Shown here: positions 14,207-21,301 of the stretch, in pieces
Layout of the letters: each line of letters opens with the position of its first letter
How positions within the stretch are numbered: the first letter of the stretch is position 1
Source: VRUE01 sp035548675
GTDB lineage: Bacteria; Actinomycetota; Thermoleophilia; Solirubrobacterales; 70-9
Assembly (NCBI GenBank): GCA_035548675.1
Contig: DASZSJ010000050.1
Span: forward strand, 1 to 31,511
DNA: 31,511 nucleotides
Reading direction: 5' to 3'
Notes under the pieces: model-generated
What the model was told of the DNA's origin: nothing
Databases searched by the model: none
The model's input: only the letters and a program-made list of their open reading frames with translations
Program-made: the position numbers and the translations under genes

Positions 14207-16624
14207 ATGTTCCGATCGAGAGAGCTGAGCCTGGCCATCGTCGGCGGCGGGATCGCCGCGCAATGCCTCTGCGAAGAGGTGTTGAAACGCGACCCCGGAG
14301 TCAATGTGACGATGGTCTGCGCGGAGGAGCAGCCGCCCTACGATCGCGTCCGCCTCTCCGAGCTGCTGCTCGGCGACGATGGCCCCGAGGCGCTGGCCCT
14401 GCGCCCGCCCGAGTGGTACGAGGACCACCGGGTCGAGCTGCTGCTCGGCACCCGGGTCGACGCGCTCGACGCCGCCGCGCCGGCGCTGCTGCTGGCGAAC
14501 GGGGAGGAGCGGCACTTCGACGAGGTTGCGCTGGCGACCGGGTCACAGCCCCTGCTGCCACCGATCGAAGGGATCGACAAGCCGGGCGTCGCCTGCTTTC
14601 GCGACCCGGAAGATTGCGACTGGATCAGGGCGCAGGCGCGCCCCGGCGCTCGCGCGGTCGTGATCGGCGGCGGCCTGCTCGGGCTGGAGGCGGCGCGCGG
14701 CCTCGTTGCGCGCGGGATGCGCACCACCGTCGTCCACCTGGTCGACCGGCTGATGGAGCGCCAGCTCGACCGCGACGCGGCGGCGATGCTGCTGCCGGCG
14801 ATCGAGGAGCTCGGGGTCGAGGTGCTGCTCGAGCGCGACACGGTCGGCGTGCTCGGAACCGAGCGCGCCGAGGGGCTGCGCTTCGGCGACGGGAGCACCC
14901 TGGCGGCGGAGATGGTCGTCGTCTCGGTTGGGATCCGGCCGGAAATCGACCTGGCGCGGGCGGCGGGGCTCGAATGGGCGCGCGGGATCGTCGTCGACGA
15001 TCGCCTGCGCACCTCGGCGGAGAACGTCGTCGCGCTCGGCGAGTGCGCCGAGCACGACGGGGTCGTCCATGGGCTGGTCGCGCCGATCGCCCAGCAGGCG
15101 CGGGTGGCGGCCGAGACCCTGCTCGACCTCCCCGGCGAGCCCTACCGGGGCTCGGTCCAGTGGGCGAAGCTGAAGGTCGCCGGCATCGACCTGGTCGCGA
15201 TCGGCCGGCACTCCGGCGACGCGGCCGCGGTCGACCGCTCCGCCACCACCTACCGCAAGCTCGTCGTCGAGGGGGGCCGCATCGCGGGGGCGGTCCTGCT
15301 CGGCGACACCCGCGGCGCCGAGGACCTGCTGGCCGCGGTCGAGGCGGGTGAGGAGAGCGCGGAGCCGCTGGCGCGGTTGGCGGCGGCGGCCACGGCCAGC
15401 GCCGCCGACCTGCCCGACTCGGCCCAGGTCTGCAACTGCAACGGGGTCTGCAAGGGCGACCTCCTGGCCGCGGTCCGCGAGCGGGGGCTCGCCACCGCGC
15501 GCGAGGCGATGGCGGTGACGCGGGCCGGCACCGGTTGCGGCTCCTGCCGCGGCATGGTCAAGGAGATCGTCGCGGCGGAGACGGGCGGCACCGAGGAGCC
15601 CGCCTACCTCTGCCCCTGCCGCCGCCAGACCCGCGAGGAGCTGGCGGCGAGGATCCGCGAGGACGGGTTGCGCTCGGTCTCTGAGGTGAGCGGAGCGTGC
15701 GGGACCGGGCGCGAGTGCGGCGCCTGCAAGCCGGCGCTCGCTTACCTGGTCTCCGAGATCAACCAGAACCGCCACCGCGAGGAGCGCGGCGCGAAGTTCA
15801 TCAACGACCGCGTCCACGCCAACATCCAGCGCGACGGCAGCTTCTCGGTCGTGCCGCGGATGTACGGCGGGGTGACGACACCGGAGGAGCTGCGGCGGAT
15901 CGCCGACGTCGCCGAGCGCTACGAGGTGAAGATGGTGAAGGTCACCGGCGGCCAGCGGATCGACCTGCTCGGCGTCCGCAAGGCCGACCTGCCGCAGATC
16001 TGGCGCGACCTCGACATGCCCTCCGGCTTCGCCTACTCGAAGGCCGTGCGGACGGTGAAGAGCTGCGTCGGCTCGGACTTCTGCCGCTTCGGGATCGGCG
16101 ACTCGATCGCCCTGGCGCAGCGAATCGAGCGCGAGTGGGAAGGCGTGCACACGCCGCACAAGGTGAAGGCCGGCGTCTCCGGCTGCCCGCGCAACTGCGC
16201 CGAGGCGACGGTCAAGGACATCGGCGTCGTCGCGGTCGAGGGCGGCTGGCAGGTCCGGGTCGGCGGCGCCGCCGGCGCCAACGTGCGCGAGGCCGACGTC
16301 CTCTGCACGGTCGAGACCGCGGACGAGGTGCTCGCGGTCGGCACCGCCTTCCTCCAGTACTACCGCGAGCACGGCCAGTTCAAGGAGCGGATCTACGACT
16401 TCCTGCCGCGGGTCGGGCTGGAGCAGGTCGAAGAGGCGATCTTCGACCCGGAGCGGGCGGCGGCCCTGCGCGAGCGCTTCCGCATCGCCCGCGCCGCCGC
16501 CGGCGACGCCTGGCGCGAGCGCGACCGGCCCTACCACGCCAACCAGTTCGGCGACCTCGGCGAGGTCGAGGACCCGGCGGCGGCGGCGCTGGTCGGGCCG
16601 CCCGCGGACGGGGGGATCGAGTGA
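14207..16624 (+). CDS. nirB: assimilatory nitrite reductase (NADH), large subunit
   Basis: 805 residues; reduces nitrite to ammonium with six electrons from NAD(P)H. In order: FAD site LAIVGGGIAAQC, NAD site AVVIGGGLLGLEAARG, and a BFD-like [2Fe-2S] site CNCNGVCKGDL...GTGCGSC. A second cysteine cluster follows (CPCRRQTREEL...ECGACKPALAY), then the nitrite/sulfite reductase half with siroheme/[4Fe-4S] ligands in VKSCVGSDFCRFG and SGCPRNCAE. Length is typical. No strong ribosome site precedes the ATG at 14207, but the FAD motif starts eight residues in, so little can be missing. It is the first gene of nirB-nirD-nirC. Regulation is probably by GlnR through the upstream box. Confidence 0.95.
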   Translation: MFRSRELSLAIVGGGIAAQCLCEEVLKRDPGVNVTMVCAEEQPPYDRVRLSELLLGDDGPEALALRPPEWYEDHRVELLLGTRVDALDAAAPALLLANGEERHFDEVALATGSQPLLPPIEGIDKPGVACFRDPEDCDWIRAQARPGARAVVIGGGLLGLEAARGLVARGMRTTVVHLVDRLMERQLDRDAAAMLLPAIEELGVEVLLERDTVGVLGTERAEGLRFGDGSTLAAEMVVVSVGIRPEIDLARAAGLEWARGIVVDDRLRTSAENVVALGECAEHDGVVHGLVAPIAQQARVAAETLLDLPGEPYRGSVQWAKLKVAGIDLVAIGRHSGDAAAVDRSATTYRKLVVEGGRIAGAVLLGDTRGAEDLLAAVEAGEESAEPLARLAAAATASAADLPDSAQVCNCNGVCKGDLLAAVRERGLATAREAMAVTRAGTGCGSCRGMVKEIVAAETGGTEEPAYLCPCRRQTREELAARIREDGLRSVSEVSGACGTGRECGACKPALAYLVSEINQNRHREERGAKFINDRVHANIQRDGSFSVVPRMYGGVTTPEELRRIADVAERYEVKMVKVTGGQRIDLLGVRKADLPQIWRDLDMPSGFAYSKAVRTVKSCVGSDFCRFGIGDSIALAQRIEREWEGVHTPHKVKAGVSGCPRNCAEATVKDIGVVAVEGGWQVRVGGAAGANVREADVLCTVETADEVLAVGTAFLQYYREHGQFKERIYDFLPRVGLEQVEEAIFDPERAAALRERFRIARAAAGDAWRERDRPYHANQFGDLGEVEDPAAAALVGPPADGGIE

Positions 16625-16983
16625 CCCGGCTCTGCGACGCCGCCGACGTCCCGCTCGGCGAGGGCCGCGTGGTCCGGGTCAATGGCCGCCCGCTGGCGCT
16701 CTTCCGGCTGCCCGCCGGGTGGTACGCGGTGCAGGCCGAGTGCCCGCACCTGGGCGGGCCGCTCGCCGACGGGATCGCCGGCGAGCGCTCGGTGATCTGC
16801 CCCCTGCACGAACGCCGCTTCGACCTGCTCTCCGGCGAGCCGCTCGGCCACGAGTGCGAAGCGCTGAAGACGTATCCGGTGGGCGAGCGCGAGGGCGCCG
16901 TCTTCCTGCTCACCCCGGAGCCATCAGAACCATCATCACGACCGACGGAGGTGCCCGCGCATGGCTTTCAAGAGTCCCCCTGA
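16621..16983 (+). CDS. nirD: nitrite reductase small subunit (Rieske type)
   Basis: 120 residues. The GTG start at 16621 overlaps the nirB stop (GTGA), indicating coupled translation. Rieske [2Fe-2S] ligands are CPH in AECPHLGGPLADG and CPLH in VICPLHERRFDL, with the usual spacing. The C-terminus ends in a short serine/proline-rich tail that overlaps the start of nirC by 23 bp. NirD partners NirB in the cytoplasmic NADH-nitrite reductase. Confidence 0.92.
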   Translation: MTRLCDAADVPLGEGRVVRVNGRPLALFRLPAGWYAVQAECPHLGGPLADGIAGERSVICPLHERRFDLLSGEPLGHECEALKTYPVGEREGAVFLLTPEPSEPSSRPTEVPAHGFQESP

Positions 16984-17827
16984 GATCTACGAATCGACGA
17001 TCGAAGTCGGCGCGGCGAAGGCCGCCGCGCCGTTCGGCAAGAGCCTCGTCGCCGGTGCCCTGGCGGGGGCGTTCATCGCCTTCGGCGCCCTCTTCGCGAT
17101 CGCCGTCACCTCGGGGATGGACCCGGGAACCTGGGGCACGCTGCCGCAGCTCTTCGCCGGCGCCTGCTTCTCCTTCGGGCTGATGCTGGTGCTGATCGCC
17201 GGCGCCGAGCTGGTCACCGGGGCGGTCCCCGCCGTCGTCCTCGCCGCCGGCAAGCGCCGCGCCTCCTGGAGCCGGGTCGGCGCCTACCTCGCGCTGACCA
17301 CGCTCGGGGCCTTCCTCGGCTCGCTCCTCGTCGCCTACTTCCTCGGGGTCAAGTCGGGGGTCCTCACCGGGCCCGAGCAGCTCGAGCGGCTGGGGGCGAT
17401 CGCGACGCTGAAGGCGAGGACCGAGACCGACTGGCAGATCTTCCTGCGCGGGATCGGCTGCAACTGGCTCGTCTGCCTCGCCGTCTGGATGGCGCTGGCG
17501 GCGGACGGGGTCGGCGGCAAGATCGCCGCGATCTTCTTCCCCGTCACCGCCTTCGTCGCGATGGGCTTCGACCACCTGGTCGCCAACATGTTCTTCCTGC
17601 CGGCCGCCCATTTCGCCGGCGTGCCGGGGATCGAGTGGGCCAACATCCTCAACAACCTGCTCTACGCGGGCCTCGGCAACCTGGTCGGCGCGCTGGTCTT
17701 CGTCTGCTGCGCCTACTGGTACCTCTACGGGCGCCGCAGCGAGGGGGTCGCGGCGGAGACCGTCCCGGCACCGCGCGCGCCGGCCCCGGTGGAGCCACGC
17801 CCGGAGCCCGCTCCAGCGCGGGGGTGA
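16961..17827 (+). CDS. nirC: formate/nitrite transporter family channel
   Basis: 288 residues with about six membrane segments: LVAGALAGAFIAFGALFAIA, LFAGACFSFGLMLVLIAG, YLALTTLGAFLGSLLVAYF, CNWLVCLAVWMALAADG, IAAIFFPVTAFVAMGF and LVGALVFVCCAYWYLYG. Family signatures are the NWLVCLAVW segment and GFDHLVANMFF, whose histidine lines the FNT pore. Coming directly after nirBD, it most likely imports or balances nitrite. GGAGGTG lies before the ATG, which is within the nirD reading frame. The tail is proline- and alanine-rich and cytoplasmic. Confidence 0.9.
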   Translation: MAFKSPPEIYESTIEVGAAKAAAPFGKSLVAGALAGAFIAFGALFAIAVTSGMDPGTWGTLPQLFAGACFSFGLMLVLIAGAELVTGAVPAVVLAAGKRRASWSRVGAYLALTTLGAFLGSLLVAYFLGVKSGVLTGPEQLERLGAIATLKARTETDWQIFLRGIGCNWLVCLAVWMALAADGVGGKIAAIFFPVTAFVAMGFDHLVANMFFLPAAHFAGVPGIEWANILNNLLYAGLGNLVGALVFVCCAYWYLYGRRSEGVAAETVPAPRAPAPVEPRPEPAPARG

Positions 17828-17858
17828 CCGCCACTGCCCCACACCTAGCCGATTGGTC

Positions 17859-17873
17859 CACGAAATTCTCGTG
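17859..17873 (+). terminator. small hairpin after nirC
   Basis: CACGA and TCGTG pair around AATTC, 32 bp beyond the nirC stop. The stem is short and no T-run follows, so this is only a possible end of the nir operon. Confidence 0.2.
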
Positions 17874-17902
17874 AGCACGGGTGGCTTTCGGTGCAGGGTG
17901 TT

Positions 17903-17932
17903 CGATTGACCACTGTATACGGGGGCAAATCG
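17903..17932 (+). repeat. hairpin element of the CCAC-N6/7-GGKGGCAAATCG type
   Basis: CGATT (17903-17907) pairs with AATCG (17928-17932) around CCAC...GGGGGC. The core TATACGGGGGCAAATCG matches TATACGGTGGCAAATCG at 6-22 in 16 of 17 bases and resembles the long hairpin at 23761-23804. It lies between nirC and the acidic protein and may terminate the nir transcript. A TTGAC near 17906 also resembles a -35 box, without a clear -10. Confidence 0.35.
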
Positions 17933-18069
17933 TGCAATCTGCGCGCGGAAGCGCTCGCAAGCTGTTGCTGCGAAGTGGGGTGGTGGCGAGGCTGAGAGGA
18001 TCGTCCCAGGGCCCTCGCATGGTGAGGGATAACCGCATAGGCTTTAGGTTTCCCCGCCAGGGACGAGCC

Positions 18070-19029
18070 ATGGGCATTCTCGACGAGGCAATCCGCGAGC
18101 ATCTTGAACTGAAGCGCCAGCACGGCGCCGCCGATTCCGAGCTGAAGCAGCTCGAGGACGAGGCGTTCGGGCAGGCAGAGCGGCCCGGGGCCGAAGCCGC
18201 CGCCGACCCGCTCGCCGAGGCGCCGACCGAGTTCATGGCGCAACCCGGGGTTGCCGAGGGGGCCGGCGAGCGGCGCGAGCCGACGATCGCCGACCTGCAG
18301 GAGCCCCCGCCTCCGCCCGAGCCGCGGCAGGAGCAGCCCGCGGGCGAGGTGGCGGCGGAGGAGCCCGCTCCGGATGAGGCTGCCGTGCCCGCCGAGGAGC
18401 AAGCGGCGATGGAGCACGAGATCGTCGCCGAGGTGGCGGAGCCCGCCGAGCCCGAGGCGGCGCCCGGCGCGCACTCGACCGAAGAGCGGCAGGCGATCGC
18501 CGAACAGCCGACCGAGCTCTTCGACGTCGAGGAGGAAATCGGCCCGCCGACGCCCACCGACGAGGAGATCGTCGAAGAGGAGATCGCCGAGCCCCGCCTC
18601 GCTCCCACCGATCCGCTCGCCGGCCTCGAGGAGAGCCAAGAGGCCGAGGTCAGCGTCCAGGGCCCGGCCCCCGACGACGACGAGGAGTACGACGACGAGG
18701 ACGACGCCTTCTGGAACGAGCAGCGGCTCTCCGACGAGCTGGACCAGGCGCTCGACGCGCCGCTCGCCGAGCCGGATGTCGCTCCGGAGCCGGAGCCCGC
18801 CCCCGAGCCCGAGCCCGAATTCGACGACGAGCCCGCCCCCGAGCCCGAGTCGGAGGAGCTGGCCCTGGCCGAAGACGACGAGCCGCAGCCCGTCGCCGAA
18901 GCGGAGCCCGAATCCTCCCACCACGACGAGGACGTCCTCGAGGAGACCCCCGACTTCCTCGAGGACTCCGAGGACGACCAGCTCTGGTTCGAGCAGAAAC
19001 CGCCGAAGGACTTCGACTTCGACGACTGA
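18070..19029 (+). CDS. acidic, disordered protein of unknown function
   Basis: 319 residues from the ATG at 18070, chosen because AGGGA precedes it by six bases; the frame is open further upstream to 17881 without protein-like content. The first 35 residues (MGILDEAIREHLELKRQHGA and on) are a predicted helix. The remainder is extremely rich in Glu, Asp, Pro and Ala and is surely disordered. Two similar aromatic motifs stand out: DDAFWNEQRLSDELDQALD near residue 214 and DDQLWFEQKPPKDFDFDD at the C-terminus. There is no signal peptide or membrane segment. The ordered head, acidic linker and terminal aromatic motifs suggest a scaffold or tether that binds partners. I recognise the head as a type seen in this actinobacterial group but know no function. 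Confidence 0.7.
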   Translation: MGILDEAIREHLELKRQHGAADSELKQLEDEAFGQAERPGAEAAADPLAEAPTEFMAQPGVAEGAGERREPTIADLQEPPPPPEPRQEQPAGEVAAEEPAPDEAAVPAEEQAAMEHEIVAEVAEPAEPEAAPGAHSTEERQAIAEQPTELFDVEEEIGPPTPTDEEIVEEEIAEPRLAPTDPLAGLEESQEAEVSVQGPAPDDDEEYDDEDDAFWNEQRLSDELDQALDAPLAEPDVAPEPEPAPEPEPEFDDEPAPEPESEELALAEDDEPQPVAEAEPESSHHDEDVLEETPDFLEDSEDDQLWFEQKPPKDFDFDD

Positions 19030-19079
19030 CTCGCCGCCACGCTGGTGTGGCGGCCGAAACCGGCCTACACTCTGGCTGC

Positions 19080-19152
19080 GGGGCCATAGCTCAGCTGGCA
19101 GAGCGCCGCGTTTGCAACGCGGAGGTCGCCGGTTCGATCCCGGCTGGCTCCA
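19080..19152 (+). tRNA. tRNA-Ala, anticodon TGC
   Basis: A 73-base cloverleaf: acceptor GGGGCCA/TGGCTCC with the G3-U70 alanine mark, D stem GCTC/GAGC, anticodon stem CCGCG/CGCGG with loop TTTGCAA, and T arm GCCGG-TTCGATC-CCGGC. The anticodon TGC decodes GCA and other alanine codons. CCA is not encoded. It starts 50 bp after the acidic protein gene. Confidence 0.96.
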
Positions 19153-19440
19153 TCGTCAGGGATCGAACAGTCCTCGGCCGGTCGAGCTCGCCGACGCCGT
19201 CCGTTGCGAGTGGGCTCGAGGCCATCGCCGCGGACCCCACGCCGCGCAGGGCGCCGAGCTTCTCCCCAACCTCCTCGTCGAGGAACCGCCGTTGCTGTTG
19301 AGGTGACGGTCGACGCCCTCCCCGGCGGGCGTCTCGATCGGGTCCAGCATCGTTCCTTTATGCAGGAACGGCTCCCCGCCGGCGATGACCGCCTCGACGA
19401 TGCCGACCCTCCAGGCCAGCCAGCCCAGGCGAAACCTCGC
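19153..19440 (-). pseudogene. frameshifted coding remnant downstream of the RiPP-like precursor
   Basis: From 19440 leftward one frame reads ARFRLGWLAWRVGIVEAVIA, then GGEPFLHKGTMLDPIETPAG and EGVDRHLNSN. Near 19294 coding character passes to another frame reading RRFLDEEVGEKLGALRGVGS and ASSPLATDGVGELDRP up to the tRNA. Third positions are almost all G or C in both pieces, as in real genes here, but no start codon precedes the first and no stop follows the second before the tRNA. This looks like a decayed or truncated gene that once followed the precursor peptide, possibly a tailoring enzyme. The family is not recognised. Confidence 0.4.
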
Positions 19441-19449
19441 TCAGTCCGC

Positions 19450-19557
19450 CTACGCGATGCTGGCGACGGTGCCAGGCGTCGTGGCAATCGGCTTGCCGTC
19501 GGTTTCGACCTCTTCGACGCTCGGGGCCTCGTAGGGCTCGGGACGGATCTCGCTCAT
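19450..19557 (-). CDS. RiPP precursor-like peptide with YxxP leader motif
   Basis: A 35-residue peptide starting MSEIRPEPYEAPSVEEVETD and ending GKPIATTPGTVASIA. The ribosome site GGAGGAGGAGAG directly precedes the ATG at 19557, one of the strongest in the window. YEAP followed by an acidic stretch matches the YxxP leader motif bound by PqqD-like RRE domains in lasso-peptide and related precursors, and the Thr/Gly/Ser-rich end could be the core. A PqqD-like gene diverges 313 bp away. No lasso cyclase (asparagine-synthetase-like), transglutaminase-like protease, radical SAM or YcaO gene is present in the window, so the modification type is unknown. Confidence 0.65.
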   Translation of the reverse strand: MSEIRPEPYEAPSVEEVETDGKPIATTPGTVASIA

Positions 19558-19625
19558 CTCTCCTCCTCCAGAAGTAGACGTGCAGTGGACGTGCCAATAC
19601 GAGTTTGAGTCTAATCGTCGATCCC

Positions 19626-19669
19626 GATCGCGTCGGGGGCCCGCTGGGATCGCGTCAGGGGCCCGCTGG
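19626..19669. repeat. 22-bp tandem duplication
   Basis: Two directly adjacent 22-bp copies (19626-19647 and 19648-19669), both starting GATCGCGTC and ending GGGGCCCGCTGG, differ at one base (G or A at position 10). They lie in the 313-bp region between the precursor peptide and the PqqD-like gene. Besides this repeat and the coding remnant at 19655-19857 I see no firm promoter there. Confidence 0.7.
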
Positions 19670-19857
19670 CACTCTCCGGCAGCGCCCGAGGCCAGTTGGG
19701 TAGGGCCGGCGCCGTCCCTCATCGTCGACCAGCGTGCTGATCGGGTTCCCCGACCGGTCGTCAGCGGCTCCACCGTTACGACCATGAGCGTCCCGCGCCC
19801 CCCCGGCACCGAGTTCAGCCGGCGCAGCGGCATCTCGAATCCATTGAGGCTCCCCAC
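19655..19857 (-). pseudogene. possible second decayed coding remnant
   Basis: One frame reads GFEMPLRRLNSVPGGRGTLM and VVTVEPLTTG with near-uniform G or C third positions. It then passes by frameshift into NPISTLVDDEGRRRPYPTG and stops at 19655. Neither part is recognisable and no start is evident, because the PqqD-like gene occupies the upstream side. It may be the tail of a lost gene of the same locus. Confidence is low. Confidence 0.25.
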
Positions 19858-19870
19858 GCGGTCTTAGGGT

Positions 19871-20203
19871 ATGAACTACTTGACCGTGCCGACGATCGAA
19901 GCCGGGACCATCCTGCGCCGCACCGAGCGAGCGGTGCACGGCGACCTGCCCGAGGAGACGGTGCTGCTCGACGTCGACGCCGGCATCGCCGTGCGCCTCA
20001 ATCCCGCCGGTGCCTGGATCTGGGAGCAGCTGGAGGAGCCCCGCCGCGTCGACGAGCTGGCGCGGGGCATGGCTGCACGCTTCGAGATCGACGAAGCCCG
20101 GGCCCTGGGCGACGTCGTCGCCTTCGCCCGCGAGATGACGCGGCGTCAATTGTTGGCGGCCGACGGCGCCGGGCCAAGCGAGGCAAGGGCGCAGGGAACC
20201 TGA
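19871..20203 (+). CDS. PqqD-like RiPP recognition protein
   Basis: 110 residues. The pattern TILRRTERAVHGDLPEETVL, LLDVDAGIAVRLNPAGAWIW and EQLEEPRRVDELARGM, ending in a helical FAREMTRRQLL, is the PqqD/RRE winged-helix fold. Such proteins bind leader peptides and deliver them to modifying enzymes. It stands alone, without the fused enzymes seen in some families, and is divergent from the YxxP peptide at 19450-19557, its likely client. There are no pqqA, C or E genes, so PQQ synthesis is not indicated. The ATG at 19871 is preceded by TTAGGGT, a weak and close ribosome site. It converges on lipA with a 12-bp gap. Confidence 0.82.
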   Translation: MNYLTVPTIEAGTILRRTERAVHGDLPEETVLLDVDAGIAVRLNPAGAWIWEQLEEPRRVDELARGMAARFEIDEARALGDVVAFAREMTRRQLLAADGAGPSEARAQGT

Positions 20204-20215
20204 ATGCAGCGCTCT

Positions 20216-21301
20216 TCAGGCGACTGAGGACGCCGCGTCGCGCCGGTCCGCCACCGTCGGAGGCAGGTTCTGGTCGGCGTGGTAGCTCGACCGCACCAGC
20301 GGACCCGAGGCGACCGACTCGAAGCCGAGCTCATACGCCGCCTTCTCCAGCGCCTCGAACTCCTCCGGGTGCCAGTAGCGCACCACCGGCAGGTGGTTCT
20401 CGGTCGGCCGTAGGTACTGGCCGACGGTCAGCACCTGGACGCGGTGCTCGCGCAGGATGCCGAAGGCCTCGACCATCTCCTCGAAGCTCTCGCCGAGGCC
20501 GACCATCAGGCCGGACTTGGTGACGACCCGCTCGCTGCCCATTTCCTTCGCCATCTTCAGCACCCGCGCCGAGCGCAGGAACTTGGAGCCGCGCCGCGCC
20601 TTGGGGTAGAGCCGCGGCACCGTCTCGACGTTGTGGTTGAAGATGTCGGGCCGCTCGTGGATCACCTTGGCCAGTGGCATCTCCTGGCCGCGAAAGTCGG
20701 GGGTGAGGATCTCGACCTTGCAGCCGGGCGCCTGCATGCGGATCGAGCGGATCACGCCGACGAAGGCGCTGGCCCCGTAGTCGGGCAGGTCGTCGCGGTC
20801 GACCGAGGTGACGACGGCGTGGCGTAGCCCCATCCGCTTCACCTGGTTGGCGACGCGCAGCGGCTCCAGCGGGTCGTTCCAGCTCGGCACCCCCGTCTTC
20901 ACGTTGCAGAAGCCGCAGCGCCGCGTGCAGACGTCGCCGAGGATCATGAAGGTGGCCGTGCCGCGCTCCCAGCACTCGCCGACGTTGGGGCAGTTGGCCT
21001 CCTCGCAGACCGTGTGCAGGTTCTCGGAGCCGATCGTCGACTTGAGCCGGCGGTAGTTGGGCCCCCCCGGCGCCGGCACCTTCAGCCAGGGCGGCTTGCG
21101 GGCGCGGCGGAAGGGGACGGTGCCGTCGCTCTCGGCCGCGATCCCGCCCGGCTTCGCCCGCGAGCGGGTGACGTGGACGCGCTCGACCGCGCCCGTGCCC
21201 GCAGCCGTCTTGCCGCCCGCCGCCACCGCAGCGGTGTCGCCGGCCGCCGTCTCCGTGCTGCGGACCGCCGGCGCGGAGGGCTCTGTCGTCGCCTCACTCA
21301 T
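20216..21301 (-). CDS. lipA: lipoyl synthase
   Basis: 361 residues; a radical SAM enzyme that inserts two sulfurs into protein-bound octanoyl groups. The auxiliary cluster motif is CEEANCPNVGEC, the radical SAM motif CTRRCGFC, and the C-terminal SSYHAD supplies the conserved serine (RSSYHA). The catalytic body starts near residue 65. The preceding 60 residues are Ala/Thr/Gly-rich and probably disordered, longer than usual. The ATG at 21301 overlaps the lipB stop (ATGA), so the two are co-translated; a later start would shorten the tail. It serves the E2 protein encoded at 23810-25171. Confidence 0.95.
   Translation of the reverse strand: MSEATTEPSAPAVRSTETAAGDTAAVAAGGKTAAGTGAVERVHVTRSRAKPGGIAAESDGTVPFRRARKPPWLKVPAPGGPNYRRLKSTIGSENLHTVCEEANCPNVGECWERGTATFMILGDVCTRRCGFCNVKTGVPSWNDPLEPLRVANQVKRMGLRHAVVTSVDRDDLPDYGASAFVGVIRSIRMQAPGCKVEILTPDFRGQEMPLAKVIHERPDIFNHNVETVPRLYPKARRGSKFLRSARVLKMAKEMGSERVVTKSGLMVGLGESFEEMVEAFGILREHRVQVLTVGQYLRPTENHLPVVRYWHPEEFEALEKAAYELGFESVASGPLVRSSYHADQNLPPTVADRRDAASSVA

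Noticed and set aside
12103..15351. A 1082-residue rightward open frame
   Set aside because: Its sequence is low-complexity Ala/Gly/Arg/Val, typical of the opposite strand of GC-rich genes. The glnA, glnR and nirB frames account for the region.
15697..16620. An upstream extension of the nirD frame back to 15697
   Set aside because: The frame is open over nirB only by chance (Arg/Gly-rich). Rieske-type sequence begins at the GTG that overlaps the nirB stop.
18781..18860. Repetitive GAGCCC-rich DNA as a possible repeat array
   Set aside because: It simply encodes Pro-Glu repeats of the acidic linker. Spacing is irregular and not CRISPR-like.
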